Below the pieces are notes generated by a model that searched no databases, was not told the origin of the DNA, and worked only from the letters and a program-made list of their open reading frames with translations. From Apricaphanius iberus (taxonomy: Eukaryota; Chordata; Actinopteri; Cyprinodontiformes; Aphaniidae): DNA of 64,000 nt. The stretch lies in assembly GCA_028564705.1 (NCBI GenBank), contig JAPXFQ010001003.1, positions 4,469,001 through 4,533,000 on the forward strand, in the 5' to 3' direction. This document shows, piece by piece, positions 23,087 through 37,199 of the stretch (positions within the stretch are counted from its first letter, which is position 1; the number at the start of each line of letters is the position of its first letter). A program made the translations under genes and the position numbers.

Positions 23087-24384
23087 TAACTAATCACAAA
23101 GTGATCTGAAGAAGGTTGTGCACTGGAGATGCTCATTAAATCCGACATATTAAGTTACTTTTTTTATCTAGAAAGAAAATCTGAAAAATGTTGCTGATCA
23201 ACATATGTCAGGGGATTTAATAGTGGAGCTGTTGCCCCACATTAGAAGTTGGTTGGCTGTTGATGCTACTATATAAGGATTGGTATAAGACCTTGGTGCA
23301 TTCACTACACATCTTGCCTTCCTTCTCTTTCTAATTCAGGCCTGAAAAGTTTTGACAAAGACCACTAGTGCCACAAAAATCTAAAAAAAGCTGTGCTTAT
23401 AAACAAAATGACTTGTTGAAAAACCAATTGTATCTATTACAAACAAATATTGCATCCACATATTTTGTTTCCCACCTAGATGATTACAGCTTGCTTTTCA
23501 GCTGACTTGTACAAATTATAGGTAACACCTAATGTTAAAAAAAAACTGTTGATATATGTTTTTTTTTTTCGTCACAAAAAACTAGTATTTTATATACAGG
23601 AGTGAGCTGATAGCTTATAAAATTTGCTAAGAAAGATTCTTTCAAAATACCAAGTCTAAAATGTTATATTCAGCTCTGACTCAAAAAGGCTGTTCTCCTA
23701 TTTTGCCTGTACCAAAGCTTATTTCAGCCAAGATGTCCTTATTCAAGTTTTGCTTTCCATTTGACTTTCTAAAAAAATAATAATCTGATCAGTTCCATAG
23801 AAGAGTTTCTGCCCTTGAGTCCAGTGGTTAGGAAAGAGAGAAACATTTTTACAGAAGTGACATTTGAACAGGTAGAGCTGTGCTGCAGAAACATGAATCA
23901 CCCTTTATGTGTCGGTTAAATGTTCATGAAGGTCTTGTGTGGTGAAACAGAATCTTAATGTTGGTATGGCTTTATGGAAGAGTAGCTAGTACTGATTTCA
24001 TATATTTCTATATATTTTTGGGGGTTTAGTGGCATACAGCTTGATTTTATTTCTCAAAAAATTGAGTCAACCTTTGAATCACATTCCCATCTTCTAATAC
24101 CCTTTACTTGATAGCTTTAATGTCAAGTTAACTTAAAAAATAGTCAAACTTGCAACACTCGTTATCAAATGATAACTGAAAAAGATACAGCACTAACATA
24201 TATTTGGTAAGGTCCTCAATGAAGGCACTGGAAGAGGTAAAACCTGTCAACTTTAAGTGATGCTCCTTAAAAGTATTTCTCCACAAATATTTCCGTCAAG
24301 TGAACAAAACAGCCAACAAATTGCTTATATAGCACCTTTCAATTTATGGGGATCCTTTTCTAAAAATGAGCAAAAAAGCCTTAA
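23087..24384. other. No recognisable gene
   Basis: AT-rich DNA without identifiable exons, RNAs or complete repeats. Confidence 0.5.
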
Positions 24385-24675
24385 AATGCACCAGTTAAGC
24401 ATAACATTATGATCATCTCCTTGATAATGACTTGTTCCACATGTTGCTACCAAACAGTCCTGAGTCATGGAGGCATAGACTCCACTATACCACACAAGGT
24501 GTGCTGTGGTGTTTAGCACCAACATGTTAGTAGCATATGTAATCCAGTAAGTTGGGGGATGAGGCCACCATGGAGGCATGTTTGTCTAGTAGTTCTCCAT
24601 TTAAATTGAAATCTGGGGAATTTCTAAGCCAAGTCAACACCTCAAACATGTCATTGTGATCATCAAACCAATCAT
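24385..24675 (-). mobile_element. Tc1 transposon 3'-end fragment (second family)
   Basis: The left side holds a minus-strand inverted-repeat remnant, TGATCATAATGTTATGCTTA. Going right on the minus strand are degenerate transposase C-terminal codons: AACACCACAGCACACC, GGAGTCTATGCCTCCATGA, then GAGGTGTTGACTTGGC and TTCCCCAGATT. These match the end of a well-known fish Tc1 family in which the LTWPPNSPDL motif precedes the last catalytic acidic residue. The rest of the element is gone. The 84-codon minus-strand ORF here is a partly frameshifted reading of it. Confidence 0.75.
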
Positions 24676-27600
24676 AAACTATTATGCTTCGAGAGATAAT
24701 GCATTAGGCAGTTAAAAGTGGTCTATGTCATGAGGAAATAATGTTTTTACAAAAAAAAACATGTAAATGGTCTGCTACAATGCTTAGGTAGGTTTTGTTT
24801 TACAGCATCAGTAAGGTGTATGTAGTTGTTTTTAGTGTGTCACAGTTTTTATTTCATATTTAATGGTAACGATGATTAAGACGATGATGATGACAATGAT
24901 GATCTTGAAAAAGAAAAAGAAAGTCAGATTCTCTGAGTGACCATATAATTATCAGCTCATTCAATATTGAAGAAGGTCAAGCTGTCAATTTAATTTGCAG
25001 TTTCACGACTCAGACAGGCTGTGGTGATTGAATCTTCATTAATACAGACAGCATAGCGTAGCATGACATTATAATAATGTTATTATTGCAATATAATTCT
25101 ATAGAATTGGTGAAGAATGGAGTCGATCAAACAGCATAATCTACAATGTCAAATAAGTAGTAGATGACAGAACATGTGGCATCTATGTTTTCTGACAAGT
25201 TTTTTTCAGAACCACGATTAACTTTTTCAACGGTCTGAGAAACTGTGTTGGGTCAGACAACAAAGTCAGGCTTTTGTTTCTCTTAATCAGTGAGCTTTGG
25301 TCTCACGTTACATTTATGCAAAAAAAACAACAAAAAAAACCCATTAATATTGGATGGTGCCTTATAATCAGAAATTTTAGTACTATGAGCTGATATTTTT
25401 ACATCTATTTAGTGATGAATTCAATTTCTTTTGTCAATGCATTACACTGGAACTGTGTTAATAGATATCAGATCAGAAGAGAAGTCTCTAGCTTTGGTAA
25501 ATAGAAACCACAGCATTAAAAATTATTTCTCAAACATATGTTACTAGCATAACCCTCAGAGTCACATAACAATACTTTCACAACATTTTCACATACCATA
25601 AAGGAACAATAAAGATTTTACTTTAAAACAATATTATTCAACCTCAGTAGCTCTTTGTCTCATCCTTTTTACTATGACATAGAATGTGTCCGAATTAACC
25701 CTCAACTTCCCTCTTGTCCTATCTACCAAAAGCACTCTTTATTGTTATCCTTTTTTTTTTTGCTCAGAATATCAAAACTGGGCCAAGGACAGCTTGATTA
25801 GAAAAACAAAACAAAGAGAGGACAAGCCACAAAGATGACTGGCATAAGCAGATTAAACTGCTCAAAAAGTTAACTTCCTCTTAAAGACAAAGACAAACCA
25901 GATTTACAACCTGTGATGGTGTCCGACAAGTGCAAAACTTGACTTAAACTAATGGAACTATGCATGTGGAAGAAGGGGAGAAGAATGGCTCATTTTAGCA
26001 TCAGTGGATGGTATAAGCTCAGTCTATACTCTAGAGGAGCTTTGCTTAGCTTGCAGCTCATTCCCTTTGACTAAGTGGATGTCCTGAAACGTTCTTTCTT
26101 CTTTACTTCACATTGTCCCTGAGCCTAGGTCAAAGCCCAGGCCTGTTCTCATACCAGGTTTGAGAAACACATTGTTGTTACTCCACTTCTGCTGTGACTC
26201 AATGGGTTCGTATTGAAACACTGCGGTACAGACATCACAAGCAAATATTATAACAAAGAAATCATCTCTCATAGGAATTAAGCAGTCTCATCAAGATAAT
26301 TACATTAGTGTGTGTTCTTATTTATGTTTGATGAATGTCACAACAGAAAATCAGAAAAATAGAATGCTATTTTATCCTCTCCATACCAAAGTAATGCAAG
26401 GATTGTCTGTAATAAAAACAAGCCACTGAATCTTGATCATAAGCATATTGGTTATAAATCAGTTATACCCAAATCTGCGTTGGGTTTCTGTTGTTTTTTC
26501 CATAGTGGAGACCATATGACATAGATATGGAAAGCTAATTATTTGTACAATTAAATGTTGATGGGAAGTTCTATGTGTATTATTTGTTCTTAAAATCTGG
26601 CAACATTTTTACTAATTTGCAGTTTGAAAACCTGGCATGATCCTAACTTCTGGAAAAACCTAACCATAAAAAGTGCCATATGATCCAGTATACAGTATGC
26701 ATTGAACAGTCTGGTGGAGAATTGTTAGGTCAGGCAAGATTCACAGCGCTGGTCGTCACAGAGCACAGCATTAAGAAAATCCCATGTGGAATCAAATTCG
26801 CCATGTACTCTCTACAAAAGGTGGAAAAAAACATGGGTCAGTCATCTGTATCAAGGTACAATGTTTTAAACTGTTTCAATTTCAAATCTGTAGTATTTTC
26901 CACAATACTGTTTAAAGTTCATTTCTTGTTCACTGCAGGTCATCTGGTTACTTACAAAAAAACCACTAATGTTTTGTCATGAAAAACATAGACAGTGATC
27001 TTAGTGAGCAAAATACATGCCTCTTTCTGAGGTAACACCATTTTGAGACTACAGGTAACATAGCCAACTGCTGGCTGTATCATAAAAAATAGTCTGACTA
27101 ATTAAGCAGCTAATATCAACTTTATACATCCTCAATTGTTCCATTTCCACTAGGGCCAGTAAGGTACGGCCTGGAATGGGTCAGTACGGCCTGGAACTGG
27201 TAGGTTGTGTGTAGCCATTACCATCTCAAAAGAACTGTAGTGGGCAAGGACGTGGGCGGTCTTAGCTTAGCAAAAGCTCCAGCAAAATCCAGTCACAACA
27301 AAAGCTCCAGCAAAAACATCTCTCTTCTGTTTATGAAGATTACATTTTTGGAAAACAGAGGGCTTTTTTTAGTTTTTTTTTTTACATATGTACTACTTAG
27401 ACTTCCATCCCTCAGAGTGGTGTCGAGCCATCTTGTTTTACAAGGATACTTTGCAGCTTGTTTTTAGTCGGACATTAAATTCAAGTCAGCTCCAGGACAG
27501 GGTGATTGCAATAAAAGCAGGTTTTTGAAAATATTTTTTATCAGTTGCAATTTCTTTTTACAAAAAAAATAAAAAAATAAAATCAGGTCAGAAAAAATTT

Positions 27601-30600
27601 ATTAAAATCTGACATCGGGATTTAATTATTAAGCAATATCACACAGCCCTACCTCCAAATGTTTTTGTAAATATTCACCCTCTATTTGGCCCTTGTTTAA
27701 TAATGTTAGCCATGGGAATCATGTTTTGACACAAAATTAAATAGAAGAAATACTGCATTGAAAAATCTCAAATTTAAAGTACTGCTCTGCAATTAAAATT
27801 GTGTTTTTGGTTTCATTTATTGAAATACAAAACCTAAAACAATTTTAAAATAAAATATAAAAAATAATTGTTAAAGAAAATCTAGAAAAAGTCTTTTTTC
27901 TGAAACCAGGAAGAATGTCTGTGAACCTGAAGCTACTGTGAAAAAGACTTTAAGCATCGCAGCTGCGAGACGTAAACCTGGGTCTACCTCACGGAAGTCA
28001 CCAACACTAACCAATCAGCCAACATGATGAAATGCACTGATTCAATTATATATATATATATACTTACAACATCCGCATTCTTTTTAAAACTTATATAATT
28101 TGAGACTCACACAGATGCTTTGTAATATTAGGCTGCTTGCAGTTAACTGCAGTGTGCTGCTTATTTTAAACTATAAACTATAGCTTACGCTGAGACAAAC
28201 AAACATCTCCAGACCAATCAGCTGCTACTGCTGCTGCGTAGGAGTGAGAGAGATATAATATTACCGGACCAATCAGTCCGCTACAGAGCGTTAAAAACTT
28301 GCAATTAATTGAATATGTGTTTAAAAAGTAATATTTTGTAAATGTTAAGACCAATATTATAACTGTATTAATGAATGTTATTTCTTCAGAAGCATTAACA
28401 TTTTGTTTTGTTTCTGTTTTGGGTGATAAACCAAATATCACAATAAACCTTTTTCGTTTTATATGTGTGTTGATATAATGAAGCAGTTGAATTTTTGTCA
28501 CCCTAATTATCAGACCTTCATTTCAACCCATGCTTATTAGACCTATTAGATCTCTAATTAATTTATGATAATAAACACATTTTGTTTAGTATACACATTT
28601 CTCTCTTTATTTATGTTTTTTCACCTATACATAGTTTTGCTTAAAGTCATCAAATTTGATCAATTCCAGAAGCTTTGCATAGGCTTCAGAAGCTTCTGCG
28701 CTGTTGCACTTTGGCCTTGTAAAATTCTACTCCGTGACTCAGCCAGCTTGGTGATTTACTATAAAGGCTAAAACCCTCTGAGAGCTATCAATAGTATATA
28801 GATCAGAATGTGAAAAAGCTGCCATTTTCTGTGGCCCAAGGCGACAATTCTTAGTAATGTAAAGCTGCAGGTGGTTTGAACAACTGAAGCTCAAAGACAC
28901 AATACATACAAATAAATGGCTGTTACAAAGGATGTAGACACCCAGCTGGATTATCGTTTTGTTATTTTTTCCTTTCAGTTTTTTAATATATATACAAATC
29001 CTTTAAAACAAAGAAGAAGGGATATCACCAGTTTTGAGCTTAACAGAGGCAAACTGAAGTGGGTGCTCACCTTTGGATAAGCATAAACTGCAGCTGCCAT
29101 TGACTATTGTAAAAATGAGAGAAAGTATTTTTCTTTATAAAACCACACAGTGTGCCAGTATATTACTTTCGTGTGAACTTCTGTGCCTTGGAGGCATTTA
29201 CATGCAAAATATAACCCTGCTCCCTGTAAAAAATGTATAACAAAGAAAGGATTTGAGTAAAAGATTCAATGCAAGTTTAAATCCTTTTGCCACTTGGGAG
29301 TATGTGAAATTGGTACAGGCACTTTGAGTGAGAAAGGGAATGTTAGGAAGGTTTAAGGAAAACCAAAAGACTTGACCTCTTCTCTGAGCCCTTGTTAAAG
29401 AGGGCCAATAACCTTACAGCTCCTTCATCCCACGCTGCTGGAGCCTTGGCAGGCCCAGAAAGGCAAGTTGGCACCAGAGCTACAACAGCCACAACTCAGA
29501 TCAACCACCAACCAAACACAAATTCTCATCCAGTCATTTAGTCTAATAGTAATGCATGCCAAGAGTATATTCACTGTAATATGTAAGGCTGCTCCACCTT
29601 ACTGAAGCGTTTGGGAATACCCACATGGGTAAGAGCTATCTCAACCACGAGGATAGTAAAATAAAAGCAGAAAAAACTGCCTGGAGGATTCTTAGTCTTC
29701 TCAATAATATATCTTATCAAAAATAGAGTTATGTTTCAAATTTCTGATTATTTTGATTATTTTTTAAATGAAAAGCTGTCCCTTGCAAGCCTTCCAGACG
29801 AGTCCTATTAGTTACATTTTGGCATTGTCCTGTCGTTAACTTGCTAGATGAGAACTGTGGAATCAGAGTTGGGAGATTTTAAGTCTTTTGCGTTTTCTCT
29901 GAGCAAGTTACATGGTCTGAATATGGGTTGAATTTGCAGGCAGATTCACTTTTGGGAAGACTGGCAATTATTTAAGTTGTCTCCATCTATACATAGAGAT
30001 AAACCTGTATGCTCAACTCCCGCTTTAATAGAGGGAGAAATGCAAACTATAGGATTCTTGATTTTAGAGAGGAAGTTGCTACGCTAATGACCCATTATTC
30101 AAGTGCATTTGATTAGCAGTGCCCAAAGCAGAAAGGTATGCTTTATTTTCCCCATGGCTATACAGATAAAATGTCAAAATATACACATCTCAAATGTAGG
30201 GATACCAGAAATGTTTAATGCAAATTTTCTTCCAGCACCAAACGAATTCCACTCATTCATGTAATGTTTCACACTTCTTGGTAAATGATAAATGCACAGA
30301 GGATCACAAAATGTGTTGCCTAAATAGGATGAGAAGGATTTAACTGCAGGCTATGTCATCTCCAATCATCTTTTATTTCCCCCCATTTAATATCATCACA
30401 TCATCTGCAAGAGGAAACTGTCTCCTCCAGGCAGGTATCTATTTACATTTCATAAATCTGTGTGTCTCTAATCTTTCCTCCAATTCTTCAAGGGTGAAAC
30501 GAGAGTTATCTTTCCATGAATCGTTTCCCCATGTATTACGATGCAGAGGCTGAGGGGTTTCCTGAACACTTTTTGCTGCAAATGGCCTCTGAGCTTAAAC

Positions 30601-31427
30601 TTTGCCCAAAACACTTAGGACCTTTATTACAGGCACTTAACCACAGGGCCCATCAGTGTTTGCAATGTGCTCTAAGTCACAGATAATGGGCCAATGTCTG
30701 CACACACATTCACAAACGCACACACACGACACAGATTGTGATATCGTTACGGTATCATCATCTCAGTCAGCAGCGTAAACTACCAGGATGTTTGACACAG
30801 CGTGGGGATTACTCTATGGATCAAAGGGTTTTCCTGTCTACACACAGGAGTGTGCTGTTTCATTGTGAGAAGGACCATGATGTGTTTATTGGCAATGTCT
30901 TTGCAAAGTCCTTGAAGACTGCTTAACAAGACTTGTAACGCTACCATAGTGTAATTGTCAGAATCCAAGGAGGGACTGTTTGTGTGTTCTGTTTTGCACG
31001 CCTGTGGTTTTGCTGCTTCATTTAGTTTCTTATTGTCTTTTCCAGCCATTACACAGGACAATCCGGTTTCTCATTTGATCTTTTTGGCTCCAATGTGAGA
31101 CGATACAGAGATGAAACATTTTCCCAAGTTTGCTGGCACAAAGTGAGGGGTCAGTCTACAAGTATATATATATATATATATATATACAGTATATATATAT
31201 ATATATATATATGGATTACTAACTTACACCACATTTTCTACAGAAAAAACCTGGGTGGTGTTTTTTTATTTGGGCTATATGGCTCAACCCCCAGGGTGAC
31301 ACACTTGATTTACACAATCTAATATGACACATATGTGAATGGATACTTCATATATTTTTTTCAGGAAATGGGGACTGTTCTTAAACATCTCCACTTTAAA
31401 ATCTAAGATGGTTAACTGGTCAAAGCT
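24676..31427. other. Long stretch without recognisable genes
   Basis: About 6.7 kb of AT-rich DNA with no supportable exon. Fragments that look repeat-derived are a GAT-rich tract near 24870-24905; a GTTCCATTTCCACTAGGGCC segment at 27135-27240 with a tandem TACGGCCTGGAA (MITE-like); a hAT-like tip TATCACACAGCCCTAC near 27637-27652; and TA tracts at 28046-28062 and 31162-31212. A more GC-balanced part at 29370-29530 is not obviously repetitive and could be a conserved non-coding element. Confidence 0.4.
31162..31212. repeat. (TA)n microsatellite
   Basis: About 50 bp of TA with a single CAG interruption near the middle. Confidence 0.95.
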
Positions 31428-31790
31428 GTACTTCTCAGCCTCCCTTTGCAAACTTACTCTGGGGTGCTGGCAAGGAGGCTTCAACTGATGGTGGAACCCT
31501 GGGTTCAGGAAGAGCAATGTGGCTTTCGTCCTCGCCATGGAATAGTGAATAAGATGATCATATCTGTCCACAGTGAAACAGAATTGTGACAGTATGAGGT
31601 ATCTAGGTGGAACTTTAAAGATTTTCCAACCATGTAGGCCCAAAGCAAGCGCCTATTCCGAGGTGAATGCCACCAAGACTCTGGCAGGGGTCTTTTGTCA
31701 CCATTCTGTTTGTGTTGTTTTTGGACGCAATCTCAAGGAATAGTCATTGAGAGGAGGGTGTCTGGTTTGGGAACCTCAGTAAATGTTGGA
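31428..31790 (+). mobile_element. Rex3/RTE-like LINE RT fragment, plus strand
   Basis: Plus-strand frames give LLSLPLQTYSGVLARRLQ followed by MVEPWVQEEQCGFRPRHG, matching the conserved LLSLPGK.Y..VLERR and QEEQCGFRPGR motifs of fish Rex3/RTE-like LINEs. About 170 bp further on, another frame gives AISRNSH*EEGVWFGNL, matching the region just before the catalytic FADD box. The segment between them is deleted or scrambled. This is the same family as the element at 13.75-15.64 kb, in opposite orientation. Confidence 0.65.
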
Positions 31791-32239
31791 AGTAATCCTT
31801 ACTCTGGTTTATAGTTTGGCTGAGGACTGTTTAATAGTACATAGATTGACTACTTGGCTTAAGACTGATTTAAACAGACATGTTTAAAACAGTGGTGTGA
31901 AGGGGATCAAATTTGGGTAACTAAAGTGCAAAGAGAAGTCTTTAGCAATATATTTCAGTTTTTTAATTTGCTGAGTTAAGTTTAATATATGTAGGCCTTA
32001 AATGGAAATCCTAATAATGTTCAAAATATCTCAAAAAGTCATCAATTAAACCAGACAAATCTTCATATATTCTTGAATATTCTTTCAACCTCAAGATAAC
32101 ATCTATTTGTGTGTGTTATTTTTAATGTCCTAAACCTTTAACAAAATTAAGTTTTCCTCACATTGGTCTCAGTGAGGAGAGTCTCCTAGTACTCATATGG
32201 ATATGTAAACTTCCGTCTTTATGGGGTTGATGTCCTGCT

Positions 32240-32440
32240 CATTCTAGATGGATATCTGCTCCAACCCAGCTGATTCAGATGGTCCATCTACCACTTCATC
32301 ATCTCTTTATCTTCTCTGCTAATGAAGCATCATTTGATTCAGGTGTGCCAACTCAGTAAAAAAAAAAACAAAAACAAAAAAACTACAACATGCAGAATAT
32401 TGGCCATTGAGGACTGACTTTGGACACCACTGGTCTAAAG
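32240..32440 (+). repeat. Fish dispersed repeat fragment
   Basis: Carries, in order, CTCCAACCCAGCTGATTCAGATG, TAATGAAGCATCATTTGATTCAGGTGTG, an A-rich tract, ATGCAGAATA and GGACACCACTGG-like words, matching a short element I have seen widely in teleosts. No coding capacity. The class (SINE or MITE) is uncertain. Confidence 0.45.
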
Positions 32441-33689
32441 ATTGGGAGTACCTTAAGATAAAAAGTAATATACAAGGGGCTTTTAATAGTTTCAGAGACA
32501 CAAATTCAAGATACAAACAAGCACACAGTTTTACACAAATTTACCATTAACTTACTCTGTAGCTCTCCTAAGTGAAGCAGGTCAATGGGCAGAAGGAGGT
32601 TGTTAGTGGACAGAGGATGAAGGGCAGCTTTGCAGTTTCTCTGCCAGGCAGCCGACTGACACTCCTGACTCATTCTTTTTCTTTTTTTTCCCTAATGGAA
32701 TAAGCGGAGATGCGCCAGAATTTGATTATTCCCTCCTAGTCTCTCTCTCATTCACTGGCTAAATTTTCTCTTTTCATCAGCAACTTGCTATTTGTTCCTC
32801 ATAAGCCATTATTCCATCTCTTTTCACTTATATCAGTCCATCTTAATTCTCTCTTTTTTATCCTCTTCAACTTTATATGCCCTTTCTTTTCTTCATGCTT
32901 CCTTTTCCGTCTTCCCATATTCTACTAGCTTATCCTCCACTTTTTGATAAAAAAGTAATAAGGCCTGTAATGGCTTCGATTTCCTCCCCTCCTCTTTCCT
33001 GGCAAATGCAGTGTATTTCATCCCTGAAGATATCCTTTGTTGTTTCCAAAACAAAAGGATAAATGTGTATGTGTGCATTTGCCCTGTGCGTGTGCAAAGA
33101 AATAGCTTTTCTTTAGAGTGTATCTCTATGAGATTATATATTTATTGTACACCTGTCCTTTGCGATTCCAATTCACCACTTATTCCGTGGGTTTAATTGA
33201 ATAGTGGAAGTAGCTGCTTCTTCCCTTATAGCACCCTTAGCCTCTCCTGGGCCCAGCTAGGGCCCTGCCCAAGTTATAAAATTTTCACAAAAGCCTATGT
33301 ATGCATTCACCACTGAAAAAAAGGCTTAATACGTCTTTATAGTCCATTCTTTGTGTGTTTGAGGGAAAAAAAAAAGAAAGTGCAAGAGATGATGGAACAA
33401 GAAAATCACTGAAGAGGTCAGTGTCCTTCTGCTCATCTTTTTGTCTCTTCTGAGCACCATAGATCCAATTTTAATCTCTTCCTCATCTCCCACTGTTGTG
33501 TAAAGCTACTCAGTATGAACCCACTACCACTTTGGTCCCCAATGTCCTAACCCACAGGATAAATGGACCTTGTGAAATAGGTTCCAGCCACAAAACAATT
33601 TCAAAGTTATGCAAAAGAAACCAAACTTCAACACAATTTCTTTGAGAAAAACAGTTCTGGTTAGAGGTTAACATACCCTCATCATAAGA

Positions 33690-33990
33690 ATGAATAAAGA
33701 TACAGGAATACATATTCCCGTATCCCCTAAGGAATCTCGAGTTGTTCATTGCGTGTGATTATGTTTGCATGTCATTCGGGGCTTATTACTGTGATTAATC
33801 ATGCACAATGTCATAAGTCATTCCTGGCAGATTATGCGTGAATAATACAATTCCTTTCTTGGAATGATGAACGACTAGCGAGAATCCAGGGGCTTGAGTG
33901 AAAGGAATGAGAAATTGGAGCAGACAGATTCAAGACATCGGGAGTGTTGCTGATAAAGCTGCTTTTACATTCACATTAAAATACTGTGTA
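33690..33990. promoter_or_regulatory. Candidate conserved non-coding element
   Basis: No repeat signature or ORF. It contains three TEAD/MCAT-like words, TCATTCCTGG (about 33819), TTGGAATGAT (about 33859) and AAGGAATGAG (about 33901), a homeodomain-like GATTAATCATGCAC and an octamer-like GTTTGCATGTCAT. Balanced composition and motif density set it apart from flanking AT-rich DNA. Conservation cannot be judged from a single sequence. Confidence 0.25.
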
Positions 33991-36907
33991 AGCACAAAAA
34001 AGATATGTGATGACAGAAAAAAAATTTATATATCCAAGAGCTTGTCATGATTGCAAAGAAATACTTGGCATAATTTTATGTCACATCACATGACATTCAG
34101 GTATTACATCTTTGAGGAACACAACATGAACTTTAGTCATTAGTAACATCAATTGGAAATTGATTAAACCAATTGACTGGTTAATTTATTCCTGTGTCAT
34201 TTCCAACAACTTACTAATGTTGAAAAGTTTGACAACTTCAATGCCTCTAATATATAATTGTCCTCCTCAACTTTTCTGAACAATTTCCATGAAAAGGTGT
34301 AGATGGTTTGAAACAATGTGGAGTAGTGCTGCATTGAAAAAAAAAATCAATTCTGAATTGATTATTATGAAAATTCTAAGAATCAAATGAAATCGATTCA
34401 CAAGTTCTAAAATCGGTTTAATTGTTTAACATAGTTTGCCCTTTTTAAAAGCTAAAACAGGAATTACAAATCCAAACAGCCATTTTCCTAAGGCACTGAG
34501 CAGATTTGGTATTAATAGTTTTTCCTGGTAAACAGTTACTCACCCAGCGTTAACTCATTGAATTACAGGCATATAATTAAGACAACAGCTCAAAAAAATG
34601 TTTTTAATAGCAGTGACCCGTAACTATATAAAACTGGATCAGCTGAAATCTGATCGGATCAAAATTGAATCAACAATTATAAGAGCTTTTGATTGTTGTA
34701 ATGCAACAAAAAAAGGTTTAACTACTGAGAAATGTATGATTAATTTTCAGCATACTAACTTTGATCAAATGGAAATAAAACCAAATATTTTTTGTATCGT
34801 GGGATATGGCTGTTTCATCTGCAATCAGAAAACAACTTTTTGGCTAGATGAAAAAGAAAAAATATAAATCTTCCAGGGATAAGAGTAATCTACTTAGCTG
34901 TGGATTTGATAATGAAAGTGCCAAAAATTGAAGTCTGTAAAAAGCTAAAATGAATGAGGTGGGCAAACTGGGTGATATAAAAACAAAAATGATAAATTTC
35001 AAATAGCATCAGAGTTGTGCAGTGACCTCTTCAAATGAGCATTTTTATAATTAGTGTTTTTTATCTGAAAACCATCAACTGAACGAGGCTCAAAGTGGGA
35101 GCATTACCATCAACAATTCCAGCCTTTAAAATGCTACTTTAAACTAAAACATGTAAAACAGATTTCTGAGCATTCAACTATTTCATGCAAGGCTGAATCT
35201 TCCAAACATGGCAACAAGTAACACTTTCATCTTTTTTTAAAACATATTTAAATGACATTGCACGTGAGAATTTTTCTAAGAGGATATGCAAGACGTCTTA
35301 TCAACGTCATCACTCACATAATGAAACCACATGCATACAGTTTTCTGCTCAAGTCAAACCTCCAAATCTGATTTGAAGTCCACTTTTAAGTCAGGTTAAA
35401 CTGTTGACAGGGAATATATGTGTCTTAACTTTAAATTTTGAAAGTTATAAACTTGAAATTGATGTTTCTTTGAAAGTTTGCTTTCCAAAGGGAGCACTAT
35501 CTTATAATGTTTTTTTACTGTGGAATATGAACTATTTCCAAACCAAAAAATACATATATTCCGAATTTGCTGTGCTTAAGGAAAATATGCATTTAAAAAA
35601 TGTTATTTTAAGTCTTTTATTACTAGTTGAAAGTTTGCAAATAGCTGGTGTTTACCACCTTTTCCCTTAGGAATAATATTAATAGGCTAAGTCATTGAGC
35701 TTGCAAAGTGTTCTTGGTCTACACACAGCTTCTGAATAAATCCTTTAAAGTGGTCTTTATCAAGGCTTTTGGCCAAATCCTAAAATATAAATGTATAACA
35801 TTTGAAATCAACTCCTTAATAAACAGCGATGACCCCAGCTCCTTTTCTTCTATTACAGCCTTTCTTTTTATTTCTGCCTGCTCAGACTTTCTGGCAAGGC
35901 AACCCTTGAAAATGCTCTGCCTTGATTTACCCCTTTATCTCCCTCCCTCTCTATTCTGTCAACTATACTCTCAAAATAAGCTGAGAATGAGGGGGTGGAG
36001 AGGAAAAGAGGCTGCAAGTTAGAAGGAGAGAGATGGAAAGAGAGGAGATATTAATAGTGACAGGGCAGAGATATTGAGAGCCCACCGATGATCCCACAGT
36101 GTCTCACCAAAGGTGTGGGGGTGAGGTAATGGCTTGATGCTGACATCTAGAGATGGAAGTGGAGAGGTAGATGAAGGGCTAATGCCTATAGATAGTGACC
36201 TCTGGGGAGTCAGATTTTCTTGAGGCCTCTAAAAGCTTGAATTTTTAGTGGAGATGCAAGTACCATCTTGGCTAAGGCTAAACTAGCAGAGTTTGTCTGG
36301 ATAAGTGAACCTGACAGTCCCCTCCAATGAAGTCTCCCTGCACACTCACTACCCTATTGGCACACTGTTTAGTTTTGTCCATAGACTGTCTGCAGGGATT
36401 TGTCTTTCTCCATTTATTTATTTTCATTGTTCCCACATTTAAAATGTCATCATCGTGGCACAGGGCACCAGCTTTTTTTGAAGTAATAAAGTAACTTTCC
36501 TTAATTAAATAATAAGTATTCAGATAATATTTACTTAATGCCTTCCAAAAAGGTCTGTTGAAAAGACTATTGGCCACTGATAATGTTGGCACCTTCTACC
36601 ATTAGCATATGATTAGCTATTAAGTGGTACAACAAGCAAAACCCTAAAATGTAAAGACATATTAGCCTTCATCAGCTGAAATATCATATGGAACAAGATT
36701 TATTTTAAATGACTAACATAAATACACAGACTTATTAGGATTGTGCTAGCAGATAATGCCAGGGTTATCAGGATTTAATAGCGACATCGTGGTCAGGTAT
36801 CAGTATAATTAGATTCTACTTCTAGTTTATTGTCTTTACAGTAAAAAAAAAAAATATTATAGTATTATAACAGAGTAAGTATTTTAGAATTTGTATACAA
36901 AATTGTT

Positions 36908-37166
36908 TTAACCCTCATCCAGACCAGACATGATTTTAATTCTTCTTAAAACCCACTTATTTCGCCTGGCTTTCATTTCAGCATGAGATTTAGATTGTTT
37001 TATTTCAGTTTTATTTGTCATTAACAGCCTTATATTTTATCCATCTTATTTTACTGTTTTTAATTTCAGAATTTTATATTGTTGTATTTAATGTACAGCA
37101 CTTCGTTCAGTTTCGGCTGTTTTTTAAGTGCTATATAAATAAAGTTGGCTTGGTTTGGCTTGGCTT
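36908..37166 (+). mobile_element. LINE 3' end (CR1/L2-like)
   Basis: Plus-strand codons LLKTHLFRLAFISA followed by a stop (about 36943-36987) match the conserved C-terminus (LKTHLF.LAF) of fish CR1/L2-like LINEs. A 3' UTR follows, with CACTTCGTTCAG and AAGTGCTATATAAATAAAG and a short tandem TTGGCTTGG tail. Only about 260 bp of the element remain. Confidence 0.7.
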
Positions 37167-37199
37167 AATATTTGCTCATAGAAAACAAAATAAATCCAA

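Larger units (their letters stand above)
31791..36907. other. Long stretch without recognisable genes
   Basis: Mostly AT-rich unique-looking DNA. The part at about 32240-32440 (CTGATTCAGATGGTCCA, TTTGATTCAGGTGTGCCA, TTTGGACACCACTGGT) is a degenerate copy of a common fish dispersed repeat. The part at 33690-33990 looks non-repetitive and motif-rich (separate entry). No ORF matches a known protein. Confidence 0.4.

Noticed and set aside
34330..34880. Another hAT-like element
   Set aside because: AATCGATT-type words recall hAT termini, but I found no matching right end or duplication.
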